Positions 16,360-25,561 of a DNA stretch of 42,006 nucleotides are shown one piece after another. The notes under the pieces are model-generated. The model was not told the origin of the DNA. It saw only the letters and a program-made list of their open reading frames with translations, and searched no databases. The position numbers and the translations under genes are program-made. Each line of letters opens with the position of its first letter. Positions within the stretch are counted from its first letter, which is position 1. This DNA comes from Desulfallas sp. Bu1-1 (GTDB lineage: Bacteria; Bacillota; Desulfotomaculia; Desulfotomaculales; Desulfallaceae): positions 1 to 42,006 of the forward strand of contig NZ_JADNRQ010000023.1 in NCBI RefSeq assembly GCF_015594625.1, written 5' to 3'.

Positions 16360-17898
16360 ATGAAATTAAATTATAAATCATTGGAAGAAGCAAGAAAAAA
16401 TTTCACATTAAAAGAAAGGTGGGAAGTCTTCAGTGGGACACCTGAGAAATTTAATATTGCCTATGAGTGTGTAGATAGGCATGATCCACAGAAAACAGCA
16501 ATAAGAATTAAGTTTGCCAATGGTAATAATGCGATCTATTCCTTTGAGGAGTTCTCACGCTTAAGCGGGCAATTAGCTAATCACCTAAGACATAAGGGCA
16601 TTAAACCGGGTGATCGTGTGGCTGTGTTGCTTTTTCCATCAATTGAGTTTTATATAAGTTTCTTTGGGATCATGAAGGTAGGAGCTGTGGTAGTTCCCTG
16701 TTTTCCTCTTTTTGGCGAAGAAGCGATTGAATTCAGGCTTACCAATTCTAATGCCAAGGCAGTTATAGTAACAAGGGAAATGTCGAATAATATAAAGAAA
16801 GGTTTAGTTTCCCAAGTTATTTACGCGGATGAATTGCTGGATGCAATCAAAAATGAGGATGACCAATGTGCTATCAATACTTCTGCAAATGATTTAGCGG
16901 TAATTCAGTATTCAAGTGGAACCACTGGGAGGCCCAGGGCCATTGAATATAAACATATTGCTGCTACATTAACGGCTGTTAATATGAAATTCGGTATTGG
17001 AATAACCGATGATGACAATTATTTTAATCCATCTTCTCCTGCTTGGGGTCATGGAATATGGTATGGGACAGTCGGACCTCTTATATTTGGTAATGCGATA
17101 GGAGCATACTCTGGAAAGTTTGATCCAGAAATGTTCCTGGAAGCACTTGAACAATTTAACATAACCAATATATCCGCTACTCCTTTAGTATACAGAATGG
17201 TTAGGACTTGCGGCAAGATTGGCAACTATAAACTTAAAATAAGAGAACTTAGTTATACCGGTGGCCCCATTGACATGGATACATTAAAGTATTTTCAAGA
17301 ATATTTAGGTCGTGCACCCAGGTCAATCTATGGATCTACTGAAGTTGGAGCCCTTATTATAGAGTATTCCTTTCCAGACTATAAGCAGAAGCTAGGAAGT
17401 TTGGGGATGCCCATGATTGGGGTGAAAGTCGGTATAATAGATGAAAACAACAACGAACTACCCCCCGGAACAATTGGAGACTTGGCTGTCTTACGGAAAG
17501 GCAAATGGATTAGAGTAGGCGATGCAGCCTATGTAGACGAAGAGGGGTACTTCTGGCACAAAGGCAGGAGCGACGATATTATCATCTCGGCGGGTTATAC
17601 GATAGGGCCCTTTGAAATTGAGGAGGTTTTAGAAAAGCATCCGGCTATTGAGAGAGTAGCGGTAATAGGTGTTCCTGATGAAGAACGCGGTGAAATTGTT
17701 AAAGCAATAATTATACCTAAGACCGAGCCTAGCGATGAACTTAAAAAGGATATTCAGGAATTTGTAAAAACGCGTCTGAGTAAACATGAATATCCGAGAG
17801 AAATTGAGTTTGTAAAAGAAATACCGTGTACTCCAGATGGAAAAATTAAAAGGAATGAATTAAAACGCATTGAACGACTGAAAAAGGGTAAAAATTGA
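16360..17898 (+). CDS. AMP-forming acyl-CoA ligase (ligase 4, benzoate/medium-chain type)
   Basis: A 512-residue ANL ligase with YSSGTTGRPRAIEYKH (about 186-201), IYGSTEVGAL (near 325-334), WIRVGDAAYVDEEGYF (about 385-400), GRSDDIIISAGYTIGPFEIE (about 404-423) and PCTPDGKIKRNEL with the catalytic lysine K495. The GYTIGPFEIE wording and the RVGDA variant in place of TGD are typical of the acetate, medium-chain (ACSM) and benzoate-type subgroup rather than the FadD type. The ATG at 16360 follows TTGGAGG. It lies 33 bases after the dead acyl-CoA dehydrogenase and ends the first + strand run; about 290 non-coding bases with a long inverted repeat follow. Confidence 0.92.
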   Translation: MKLNYKSLEEARKNFTLKERWEVFSGTPEKFNIAYECVDRHDPQKTAIRIKFANGNNAIYSFEEFSRLSGQLANHLRHKGIKPGDRVAVLLFPSIEFYISFFGIMKVGAVVVPCFPLFGEEAIEFRLTNSNAKAVIVTREMSNNIKKGLVSQVIYADELLDAIKNEDDQCAINTSANDLAVIQYSSGTTGRPRAIEYKHIAATLTAVNMKFGIGITDDDNYFNPSSPAWGHGIWYGTVGPLIFGNAIGAYSGKFDPEMFLEALEQFNITNISATPLVYRMVRTCGKIGNYKLKIRELSYTGGPIDMDTLKYFQEYLGRAPRSIYGSTEVGALIIEYSFPDYKQKLGSLGMPMIGVKVGIIDENNNELPPGTIGDLAVLRKGKWIRVGDAAYVDEEGYFWHKGRSDDIIISAGYTIGPFEIEEVLEKHPAIERVAVIGVPDEERGEIVKAIIIPKTEPSDELKKDIQEFVKTRLSKHEYPREIEFVKEIPCTPDGKIKRNELKRIERLKKGKN

Positions 17899-17939
17899 CA
17901 TTATTACACCAGGCCTTAAACTTAGAAAACCTTCCCTGA

Positions 17940-18013
17940 CTTTGTACTTTGGTAAGCACAAACTGAAACTCAAATTATAACAGCTGAAAAAGATAAGAAA
18001 CCAAAGTACAAAG
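17940..18013. repeat. Perfect 14-bp inverted repeat between catabolic operons
   Basis: CTTTGTACTTTGGT (17940-17953) and ACCAAAGTACAAAG (18000-18013) are exact reverse complements, 46 bases apart. No T tract follows, so it is not a standard terminator. It sits in the 288-base gap (17899-18186) between ligase 4 and the thiolase. It could be an operator, an RNA structure in a leader, or a small mobile-element relic. Confidence 0.8.
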
Positions 18014-18186
18014 GAGAGCCACAATTCCTTTGCAGTAATATAATTCCCAAAATGCTATGGGCTATTCGGAGGCCTTTGAACTTTTACTTGTTTAAGGTGG
18101 AAAGCATTGTGTGAGTGATTGCCTAAGCCGGGATTAGCTATAAAGGTGGCATGTAAGAGAATATGTTGATGTCAAGGGGTGTTAGC

Positions 18187-19368
18187 GTGGAAAATGTGGT
18201 TATCGTTGGAGCTGCCAGAACCCCAATAGGTGATTTCATGGGTATGCTTAAGGACATACCGGCTGTGGACCTGGGTGTGGTGGCGGCCCGGGCAGCCATG
18301 GATCGTGCCGGAGTGAACCCTGGGCAGATAGAGGACGTGGTTGCCGGGATGGTCTACAAGGTAGGAGTGAAGGGCAACCCGGCCCGCCAGGTACAGTTGA
18401 AAGCAGGTATCCCGGAAGAGGTTGCGGCAGCAACAATAGAGCAGCAGTGTGCCTCCAGCATGCGGGCGATGGAAATTGCAGCCCAGCAGATTATGCTTGG
18501 AAAGTCCGGTGTTTGCCTGGTCGTGGGCATGGAAAGCATGTCCCGGGTGCCTCACCTGCTGATGGGCGCGCGTACGGGATACAGGCTGGGCGCCGGGCGG
18601 GTGGAGGACGCCCTACTGCACGAAGCCCTGCACGATGCGTTCCACGGTTACCATATGGGAATGACCGCCGAAAATCTGGCTGATAAATACGACATTTCCC
18701 GCCAGGAACAGGACGAACTGGCTTTATTAAGCCATCAGCGGGCAGTGGCCGCCATCCGGGAAGGAAAATTCAAAGATGAAGTTGTTTCGGTAGAAGTAAA
18801 GACCAGAAAAGGGACAATTTTGGTAGATACCGACGAACACCCGCGTACCGATACATCACTGGAGTCTCTCGCCAAGCTCCGGCCGGCCTTTAAAGAGGGC
18901 GGAACGGTAACAGCAGGCAACGCCAGTGGGATTAACGACGGCGCGGCGGCATTGGTGCTGATGGCTGAATCCAAAGCCGGAGAACTGGGCGTAAAGCCGC
19001 TGGCGAGAATTATTGCCACCGCCTCTTTCGGGGTAGCTCCCGAGATTATGGGTATTGGGCCGGTTTACGCCATTCCCAAGGCGCTCAAATACGCAGGGCT
19101 GGATTTGAAGGATATGGACTTGTTTGAAATCAATGAGGCCTTTGCCGCCCAGTTTCTTGCGGTTAACCGGGAATTAAAGCTGGACATGAGCCGGGTTAAC
19201 GTTAACGGTTCCGGGGTTGCGTTGGGTCATCCGGTAGGCTGCACCGGAATCAGAATTATCGTCAGCCTTATGTATGAGATGCGCCGCCGGGGCGGGCGCT
19301 ATGGAGTGGCATCCTTGTGCGCGGGCGGTGGTCCGGCTATGGCTACAATTATAGAAATGATTTCCTGA
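18187..19368 (+). CDS. Acetyl-CoA C-acyltransferase (thiolase)
   Basis: A 393-residue thiolase that cleaves 3-ketoacyl-CoA to acetyl-CoA and a shortened acyl-CoA, the last step of beta-oxidation, or condenses two acyl-CoAs. The nucleophilic cysteine is C88 in [18 protein letters not shown], the catalytic histidine in [14 protein letters not shown] and the second cysteine in [11 protein letters not shown] (C378) are all present. I prefer the GTG at 18187, with AAGGGGTG just upstream, to the ATG at 18163. This start gives the usual length and the usual N-terminus [15 protein letters not shown]. The dehydrogenase gene follows 40 bases later. It is higher in GC than the ligase genes to its left. 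Confidence 0.95.
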   Translation: MENVVIVGAARTPIGDFMGMLKDIPAVDLGVVAARAAMDRAGVNPGQIEDVVAGMVYKVGVKGNPARQVQLKAGIPEEVAAATIEQQCASSMRAMEIAAQQIMLGKSGVCLVVGMESMSRVPHLLMGARTGYRLGAGRVEDALLHEALHDAFHGYHMGMTAENLADKYDISRQEQDELALLSHQRAVAAIREGKFKDEVVSVEVKTRKGTILVDTDEHPRTDTSLESLAKLRPAFKEGGTVTAGNASGINDGAAALVLMAESKAGELGVKPLARIIATASFGVAPEIMGIGPVYAIPKALKYAGLDLKDMDLFEINEAFAAQFLAVNRELKLDMSRVNVNGSGVALGHPVGCTGIRIIVSLMYEMRRRGGRYGVASLCAGGGPAMATIIEMIS

Positions 19369-19408
19369 AGAAAATGTAAAGATCTGTTATATGAGGGGAG
19401 ATTAAAAA

Positions 19409-20254
19409 ATGTCTATACAAACCATAGGTGTTATCGGGGCCGGGACCATGGGGTCGGGAATAGCCCAGGTAGCGGCCTGCGCGGGATATCAGGTAATTCT
19501 GACTGATATACAAAAGGAATTTGTGGACAGGGGCCTCGACAACATCAGGAAAAGCCTGGAGCGGCTGTCGGCCAAGGGCAAAATCAAAGACTCCGTGGCT
19601 GCGGTAATGGACAGGTTTACGGCCAGAACAGGTCTGGAGGATCTCGAGAGGGTCGATCTGGTTTTTGAAGTGATTATTGAGAATATGGAGAAAAAGAAAG
19701 ATCTGTACCGGGAAATTGACCGGATCTGCGGTCCTGAGGTTGTGTTTTGCTCCAACACTTCGGGTTTGAGTATAACAGAAATGGCTTCGGCCACCAAGCG
19801 GCCCGACCGGATGATCGGCACTCATTTTTTCAATCCGGTGCCGGTTATGGAGTTGGTGGAAATTATCCGCGGCCTTGACACCTCGGATGAAACATACATG
19901 ATGGCCAAAAAATTGTGTGAAAGCTTTGGCAAGAAGACGATTACCGTTAACGAGGCGCCTTTGTTTGCCGTAAACAGGATACTTGTGCCCATGATTAACG
20001 AGGCTATCTTTGTGCTTCAAGAAGGTATTGCTAGTAAAGAGGATATTGACCTGGGGATGAAACTTGGGGCTAACCACCCAATTGGCCCTCTGGCCCTGGC
20101 CGATCTAATCGGGCTGGACGTGTTGTTGATGGTTATGGAGACTCTTTATACCGAAACCGCCGATTCCAAATACCGTCCGGCTACATTACTACGCAAGCTG
20201 GTCCGGGCCGGCCACTACGGCAGAAAGACAGGCCGTGGTTTTTATGAGTATTAA
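19409..20254 (+). CDS. 3-hydroxyacyl-CoA (3-hydroxybutyryl-CoA) dehydrogenase
   Basis: A 281-residue NAD(P)-dependent enzyme that oxidises 3-hydroxyacyl-CoA to 3-ketoacyl-CoA. It has the Rossmann motif GVIGAGTMGSGIAQ (7-20), SNTSG (115-119), the catalytic pair H139 (GTHFFNPVPVMELVE) and E151, and the substrate-contacting N195 in FAVNRI. The two-domain layout and length are those of clostridial Hbd. The ATG at 19409 follows GAGGGGAG. It directly follows the thiolase, and an AT-rich gap of 114 bases separates it from the crotonase gene. Functionally it is the partner of both the thiolase and the crotonases in this run. Confidence 0.95.
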   Translation: MSIQTIGVIGAGTMGSGIAQVAACAGYQVILTDIQKEFVDRGLDNIRKSLERLSAKGKIKDSVAAVMDRFTARTGLEDLERVDLVFEVIIENMEKKKDLYREIDRICGPEVVFCSNTSGLSITEMASATKRPDRMIGTHFFNPVPVMELVEIIRGLDTSDETYMMAKKLCESFGKKTITVNEAPLFAVNRILVPMINEAIFVLQEGIASKEDIDLGMKLGANHPIGPLALADLIGLDVLLMVMETLYTETADSKYRPATLLRKLVRAGHYGRKTGRGFYEY

Positions 20255-20368
20255 ACAGCTCACTTAGGTTAAAAATTTAAAAATTTGAAATATTGAAATT
20301 TTAGTGAAAAAAAGCAAAGCAATGTATTGTGGATGAGCAAACAAGAGACTAATTGGAGGTGCAATGTA

Positions 20369-21151
20369 ATGACTGATGCTGTACTGATGGAAAAGCTTGA
20401 AGATGGAGTCTGTAGAATTGTCCTGAATCAACCGGACAGTCTGAACACTCTGAGTGACGCTATGGTTGAAGGTTTAAAGCTTGCTTTTGAGCAGGCTGCC
20501 GCGGACAGTAAGGTGAAAGTGGTGGTCCTGACCGGGGCGGGCCGTGCTTTCTGTGCAGGGGGCGATTTAAACATCATAGACGGAAGTATGGGGCTGATGG
20601 CAGCCAGGGAATATGTGTTTAAGGTGGCCGAACTGACACGCCTAATTTTCCACATTGAGAAACCGGTAATTGCAGCAATTAATGGATTTTCTATGGGAGG
20701 CGGGTTGGTTATCGCTTTGGCGGCTGATATACTGATCGCCAGTTCCGCGGCTAAATTTGGCCTGGCTTTTGTTAACGTTGGCCTGATCCCAGACATAGGG
20801 GGCACATATCTGGTGCCACGGGCCATTGGTATTCAAAAGGCTAAAGAATTAGTTTTTACAGGCCAAATGATTGATGCTTATGAAGCAGAACGCATCGGTA
20901 TGATAACGAAAGTGGTAGAACCGGATAAATTAGATGAAACGGTAAATCAGCTTGCGAGTCAAATTGCCCGGGGTCCCTCTATTGCCATCGGGTTAGCCAA
21001 GTATATGTTAAATCGCAACCTGAATCGCAGCCTGGACGAAGCGATTGAAGATGAAGCTTTTGCTCAAAGCATTTGCATGCAAACCAAAGACCACCGTGAA
21101 GCGGTGATTGCCTTTAAAGAGAAAAGAAAACCTAAATTTTCCGGTGCGTAA
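20369..21151 (+). CDS. Crotonase-family enoyl-CoA hydratase/isomerase (1)
   Basis: A 260-residue crotonase. The oxyanion-hole segments GAGRAFCAGGDLN and GFSMGGGLVIALAADI are present. Compared with mitochondrial enoyl-CoA hydratase, the first catalytic Glu position (FGQPE) is FGLAF, so that acid is lost. The second Glu is kept (KAKELVFTG), and an Asp appears in GLIPDIGGT, as in PaaG- and isomerase-type enzymes. This suggests double-bond isomerisation as well as, or instead of, hydration; that is inference. I chose the ATG at 20369 because GGAGGTG precedes it; the in-frame ATG at 20327 has no such site. The FadH-like gene follows 35 bases later, and an isomerase beside a dienoyl-CoA reductase would make sense for an unsaturated acyl chain. 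Confidence 0.9.
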   Translation: MTDAVLMEKLEDGVCRIVLNQPDSLNTLSDAMVEGLKLAFEQAAADSKVKVVVLTGAGRAFCAGGDLNIIDGSMGLMAAREYVFKVAELTRLIFHIEKPVIAAINGFSMGGGLVIALAADILIASSAAKFGLAFVNVGLIPDIGGTYLVPRAIGIQKAKELVFTGQMIDAYEAERIGMITKVVEPDKLDETVNQLASQIARGPSIAIGLAKYMLNRNLNRSLDEAIEDEAFAQSICMQTKDHREAVIAFKEKRKPKFSGA

Positions 21152-21186
21152 ACACGGTCGTCATTAGATGAAAGGAAGAGTTAAAG

Positions 21187-23217
21187 ATGTCAAAGTTATA
21201 TTCGCCGGGAAAAATCGGCACTCTGGAAATCAGAAACCGTTTTGTAATGACTGCCATGGGTTTGGCTTATTGCCCCGGAGGTGAAATAAGCGACAGGTTA
21301 GTGGAGTTTTTCCGTTATCGGGCGCGCGGGGGAGTCGGGCTTATCGTTTTGGGAGCAGTTGGAATTGATCCATTACGCAAAATTGACCATGACATGGTGT
21401 ATATGCATGATGATAGCTTTATACCCGGGCTTCGCCGACTGACTGATGCGGTTCATGCCGAAGGAGCCAAAATCTTTGCCCAGTTGTTCCATGCTGGTCG
21501 CTACGCGCGGACAAAAGAATATTACGGAGTGCCTGCAGTGGCCCCGTCAGCAGTCCCTTCTAAATTTACGGGTGAGACACCGCAAGAGCTTACTCAGAGT
21601 GAAATCACTGAGATTATATCTTTTTTTGCCGAAGGAGCAAGGAGGGCAAAAGAAGCGGGATTTGACGGAGTTGAGATTATCGGCAATTCGGGTTACCTGA
21701 TTGGGCAATTTTTATCTCCTTTAACCAATAAACGAACAGATCGTTATGGTGGGGATTTGCAGGCACGGATGACTTTCCCTCTGGAAGTTATTGATAAGGT
21801 TCGCCAGACTGTTGGTCCGGACTATCCCGTCATGGTCCGGGTCGGGGGTAATGATTTTATGCCGGGAGGCAACACCAATGTCGAGGCAAGACAATTCTGT
21901 GTTGCCGCGGAAAAAGCAGGCGTTGATGCCATCAGCGTGACAGGGGGATGGCATGAAACACAGGTTCCGCAACTTACGATGGAAGTACCGCCGGGCGCAT
22001 ACAGTTATTTGGCGAAAGCGATTAAAGAGTCGGTATCTATTCCGGTGGTTGCCTGTAACCGGATGAATGCGAAACTGGGAGAAAAAATTGTTGATGAAGG
22101 CATTGCTGATTTTATTGGGATGGCCCGACCGTTTATAGCGGATGCGGAATTAGCAGCTAAAGCGGAAAAGGGAGAATATGAAACGATTCGTCCCTGTGTG
22201 GCCTGTAACCAGGGTTGTCTGGATAATATCTTCCATCACAAAAGCGTTGAATGTCTTGCCAACGCGGAAGCCGGCAGAGAAGCGGAGCTCTTAAAAGGAT
22301 CATTGTTGCCGTTACAGATTAAATCGGACCATCCGGAGAAAATATTGGTAATCGGTGCAGGCGTAGCCGGCTTGGAATATGCCAGGGTCGCAGCCACGCG
22401 TGGTCATCAGGTGACGATTTGGGAGGAGAATACACAACCCGGCGGTCAGGTTCTGGTAGCGTCCGCACCCCCGGGCCGACAGGATTTTCTCCGGCTGAAA
22501 GACTATCTGGTCAATGCCTGCCGGAGTTTAAACATTGAGATTTGTTTTGGGAAAAAAGCAACTGCAGACAATGTTCTGGCAGAAGTCAAAGCGGGAGTTT
22601 TTGATCGGGTTGTAGTTGCCACAGGCGCCAAGCCGATTGCACCCCCAATCCCGGTTGAAGAAGGCGTTTTGGTTGTGCAAGCGTGGGATGTCCTGAAAAA
22701 TCAGGCAAAGACAGGTTCTAATGTTGTCATCGTCGGGGGAGGGGCGGTTGGAGTTGAGACAGCATTATATCTTGCAGAGATCGGAACCATTGACGCGTCA
22801 ACCCTGCGGCATCTGATGATATATCAGGCGGAGAAACCGGAAGAATTATACCGTTTATTAACACAGGGAATCAAGCATATTACTGTTGTGGAGATGGTTA
22901 AGGGCATAGGGAAGGACATTGGCCCAAGTTCCCGCTGGTCAATGCTGGCTCTGCTCAGAAAATTTAATGTTAAAACAATGGATCAGACCAAGGTGGTAGC
23001 TATTAAACAGGATGGAGTGCTTGTGGAAACTGCACAAGGGCAGGAATTGATTCCGGCTGATACCGTGGTTCTTGCGGTAGGGTCGCGTTCCGATAATAAA
23101 CTTTATGAAGAACTGAAGGGACAGATTGATAAGCTTGTTTTGATAGGTGATGCCCGTAAACCGAGAAAAATGCTGGATGCAATCAGAGAGGCTTATGACG
23201 AAGCCATCAAGAATTGA
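21187..23217 (+). CDS. FadH-like 2,4-dienoyl-CoA reductase (FMN, 4Fe-4S, FAD)
   Basis: A 676-residue multidomain flavoprotein. Residues 1 to about 330 form the old-yellow-enzyme FMN barrel. Cys337, 340, 344 and 356 (CVACNQGC plus a later Cys) bind the 4Fe-4S cluster. From about 385, LVIGAGVAGLEYARVA and later VVIVGGGAVGVETA mark the FAD and NAD(P)H folds. The active site matches E. coli FadH rather than ordinary enoate reductases: Y170 in GNSGYLIGQFL and H256 in GGWHET correspond to FadH Y166 and H252. These enzymes reduce 2,4-dienoyl-CoA to the 3-enoyl-CoA, so this one probably processes unsaturated or ring-derived acyl-CoA in the pathway. The ATG follows GGAAGAG. The substrate cannot be read from the sequence. 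Confidence 0.9.
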   Translation: MSKLYSPGKIGTLEIRNRFVMTAMGLAYCPGGEISDRLVEFFRYRARGGVGLIVLGAVGIDPLRKIDHDMVYMHDDSFIPGLRRLTDAVHAEGAKIFAQLFHAGRYARTKEYYGVPAVAPSAVPSKFTGETPQELTQSEITEIISFFAEGARRAKEAGFDGVEIIGNSGYLIGQFLSPLTNKRTDRYGGDLQARMTFPLEVIDKVRQTVGPDYPVMVRVGGNDFMPGGNTNVEARQFCVAAEKAGVDAISVTGGWHETQVPQLTMEVPPGAYSYLAKAIKESVSIPVVACNRMNAKLGEKIVDEGIADFIGMARPFIADAELAAKAEKGEYETIRPCVACNQGCLDNIFHHKSVECLANAEAGREAELLKGSLLPLQIKSDHPEKILVIGAGVAGLEYARVAATRGHQVTIWEENTQPGGQVLVASAPPGRQDFLRLKDYLVNACRSLNIEICFGKKATADNVLAEVKAGVFDRVVVATGAKPIAPPIPVEEGVLVVQAWDVLKNQAKTGSNVVIVGGGAVGVETALYLAEIGTIDASTLRHLMIYQAEKPEELYRLLTQGIKHITVVEMVKGIGKDIGPSSRWSMLALLRKFNVKTMDQTKVVAIKQDGVLVETAQGQELIPADTVVLAVGSRSDNKLYEELKGQIDKLVLIGDARKPRKMLDAIREAYDEAIKN

Positions 23218-23262
23218 CCGGATAGCTCTTGCTATTAAATGAGATTGAGGGACATCTAGCAG

Positions 23263-23523
23263 ATGAGGAAAACAGATCTGAGAGAGCATAGTCCGCTGAG
23301 CGTACTGGATGAGTTTCCTATTCACCAACTCCCTGAACCACTCCAGGTTTTCTCCATGTCTGACCCGCAGGCGAATGAGCGGTACTGGTTCAGTGTGAAT
23401 GATAATCACGGGGAAGTGTTTATGTCCATTGGGTTTGGGATCTATCCTAACCTGGGGACAGCGAACGCCCACGCAATTTTTGTGCATAACAATCTGTGCC
23501 GCGCCAAAAAGATACGTTGTTAA
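23263..23523 (+). pseudogene. N-terminal fragment of a DUF7064/7065-like (CrtC-like) protein
   Basis: An 86-residue frame containing LDEFPIHQLPEPLQVFSMSD, ERYWFSVNDNHGEVFMSIGF and YPNLGTANAHAIFVHN. This resembles the first 80 residues of longer CrtC/DUF7065-like proteins, where a first beta-lobe begins with a loop-rich region and ERYWF. The expected further 250 or so residues are missing: the frame stops at 23521-23523, and the acyl-CoA dehydrogenase gene follows 30 bases later. A start at 23263 with GAGGGA upstream is possible, so a short product could be made, but it would be half of one lobe. It differs from the other CrtC-like copies (2746 and 28119), so it represents a separate original gene. 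Confidence 0.55.
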
Positions 23524-23553
23524 TTTTCATCTATTATGAGGAGGATACAAACA

Positions 23554-24702
23554 ATGGACTTTTCATTAACGGCAGAACAGGAAACATTAATTAAGGTGAT
23601 TGCAAAATTTGCAAAGAATGAACTTTTGCCCGACTACATGAAATGGGACCGGGAGGAGAAATTCCCGCGTAAGCACTGGAATAAAATGGTTGAAATGGGC
23701 CTGCCAGGCATGACAATACCGGAAGAATATGGCGGCATGGCAGTTGATTGCGTCACAGCCGGACTTGTTGTGGAAGAACTCGGCAAAGGAGATTTTAACT
23801 GTTCCTTAGCAGTAATAAGTCAATTACTTGCGGCTGAGATATTAAACAAAAGTGCCAGTGAAAAAATAAAGGCCGAGTGGCTTCCCCGCATTGCAAACGG
23901 TGAAAAAATAGTTGCGCTCGCGATTACTGAGCCTCATTGCGGAACCGATGCTGTTGCACTTAAAACAAGAGCGGAGAAAAAGGGAAGAGTATATGTTTTA
24001 AATGGGGAAAAATCCGGCATATCCTGGACATTCGCGGATGCCACCTTAGTTTTTGCCAAAACCAATCCGGAAGCCGGAGCCAGAGGTGTCAGCGCCTTTT
24101 TAGTTCCCATGAATCTTCCGGGTATCACTGTCCAAAAATATAAGGACCTTGGGAGTAAGCCTGTTACCAGGGGCTCAATCTTCCTTGAAGATGTTGAGGT
24201 TCCGGCTGAAAACCTTGTTGGGGCCGAGGGTGAAGGCTTTATACAGGTGATGAAAGGATTTGAATTTAGCCGCATTCTTTTGGGCCTGGGATGCCTGGGA
24301 GCGGCACAGATCACATTGGAAGAAACGATTAAATATGTTAAGGAAAGACATGCTTTTGGAAAACCTTTGGCAAAATTTGAAGGAGTTTCCTTTCCGATTA
24401 CTGAACATCTCAGCAAGTTGGAAGCAGTTCGTTGGCTTAGTTACCGCGCGCTCTGGCTGAAAGATCAGGGGTTGCCCCACGGTAAAGAGGCGGCCATGGT
24501 CAAATGGATGGGCCCACAGTACTCAGTTGAAGCGATTCACGATTGCTTAATTCTGCACGGTCATTATGGTTATACTCAAGAGTACCCTGTGGAACAACGC
24601 CTCAGAGATGTAATGGGAATGGAACTCGGTGACGGGACTGCTAACGCTTGTAAAATAGTAATTGTCCGCGATGTCTTTGGAAGAGAATTTCTACCTTATT
24701 AA
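23554..24702 (+). CDS. Acyl-CoA dehydrogenase with Asp at the usual Glu position
   Basis: A 382-residue FAD enzyme that introduces a double bond into an acyl-CoA and passes electrons to ETF or a similar carrier. The N-terminal helical domain begins DFSLTAEQETLIKVIAKFAK. ITEPHCGTDA and GEKSGISWTFAD form the middle beta domain. ERHAFGKPLAKFEG and HYGYTQEYPVEQRLRD are in the C-terminal helices. Lining up RD-x6-YEGT of medium-chain enzymes with RDVMGMELGDGT puts D360 where the catalytic Glu376 normally sits. The ATG at 23554 has AGGAGG nine bases upstream, better than the in-frame ATG at 23536. It is followed by a crotonase gene after 49 bases. A dead paralogue lies at 15438-16326. Confidence 0.93.
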   Translation: MDFSLTAEQETLIKVIAKFAKNELLPDYMKWDREEKFPRKHWNKMVEMGLPGMTIPEEYGGMAVDCVTAGLVVEELGKGDFNCSLAVISQLLAAEILNKSASEKIKAEWLPRIANGEKIVALAITEPHCGTDAVALKTRAEKKGRVYVLNGEKSGISWTFADATLVFAKTNPEAGARGVSAFLVPMNLPGITVQKYKDLGSKPVTRGSIFLEDVEVPAENLVGAEGEGFIQVMKGFEFSRILLGLGCLGAAQITLEETIKYVKERHAFGKPLAKFEGVSFPITEHLSKLEAVRWLSYRALWLKDQGLPHGKEAAMVKWMGPQYSVEAIHDCLILHGHYGYTQEYPVEQRLRDVMGMELGDGTANACKIVIVRDVFGREFLPY

Positions 24703-24751
24703 TAACTTGCCCTGGCTAAGTAAAGGGTTAAACAGATTTGGAGGAATAATA

Positions 24752-25552
24752 ATGGTGGATGAGCAATACAAGTTTATTGTTGTCACCAGGGAAGACCAAG
24801 TTGCCACGGTTACCCTAAATCGTCCGGAAGTATTCAATTGTATGTCACCGGAACTCATGGACGAATTGACTCTCGCACTCTCGTCAATTGCGAAAGATGA
24901 GGATGTCAGATGTGTCGTGATCACGGGGGCGGGGGAGGCGTTTTGCTCCGGCGGGGATGTAGAACTGGATGTTGCCACAATGAGTAAAATGACACACTTT
25001 GAGTGTCGGGAATATAGCCGTAAATTCTCGGAGCCAATCAACCTGATATACTCTATGGAAAAACCGGTTATTGCCGCTGTAAACGGAATTGCCGGCGGTG
25101 GGGGCTTAGACTTGGCCTTGGCCTGTGATATCAGGATTGCCTCGGAGAGTGCCAAGTTTGGCATGTATTACGTTCGAATGGGGTTAATTCCCGGAATCTG
25201 CGGTAATTACCTCCTGCCGAGGCTAGTTGGTCTCGGCAGGGCCAAACTCATGGCGTTTACCGGGGATATTATCGATGCTAAGAAAGCTGAACACTTCGGA
25301 CTGGTGGATATACTGGTACCCGAAAGCGCATTTGCTTCCGCTGTTCAAAGTCTGGCGCAAAAACTGGCGAAAGGACCTACAAAGGCAATTGCAATGACAA
25401 AAGTTGCCATGCATAGATCCCAACATATGGACATGGAAACCTCACAGGATTACTCCAGAAATCTGGAGATTCTCATGATCCAAACGGAGGATCATCGGGA
25501 AGGATTTCAGGCATTTCTTGAAAAAAGAAAGGCTGTATTTAAAGGAAAATAA
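24752..25552 (+). CDS. Crotonase-family protein lacking both usual catalytic Glu (2)
   Basis: A 266-residue crotonase. The oxyanion-hole blocks are intact (GAGEAFCSGGDVE, GIAGGGGLDLALACDI). The two acids that activate water in enoyl-CoA hydratase are not: the first Glu region reads FGMYYVRMG (Tyr for Glu), the second KLMAFTG (Leu for Glu), and the Asp found in isomerases is Gly (LIPGICG). A different reaction, such as thioester hydrolysis, decarboxylation, C-C cleavage or hydration with acids from other positions, is possible. The ATG at 24752 follows GGAGG; an in-frame ATG at 24662 would overlap the previous gene by 41 bases and has no ribosome site. It closes the beta-oxidation run and is followed by an MBL-protein tail. 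Confidence 0.88.
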   Translation: MVDEQYKFIVVTREDQVATVTLNRPEVFNCMSPELMDELTLALSSIAKDEDVRCVVITGAGEAFCSGGDVELDVATMSKMTHFECREYSRKFSEPINLIYSMEKPVIAAVNGIAGGGGLDLALACDIRIASESAKFGMYYVRMGLIPGICGNYLLPRLVGLGRAKLMAFTGDIIDAKKAEHFGLVDILVPESAFASAVQSLAQKLAKGPTKAIAMTKVAMHRSQHMDMETSQDYSRNLEILMIQTEDHREGFQAFLEKRKAVFKGK

Positions 25553-25561
25553 TAGTATGAG

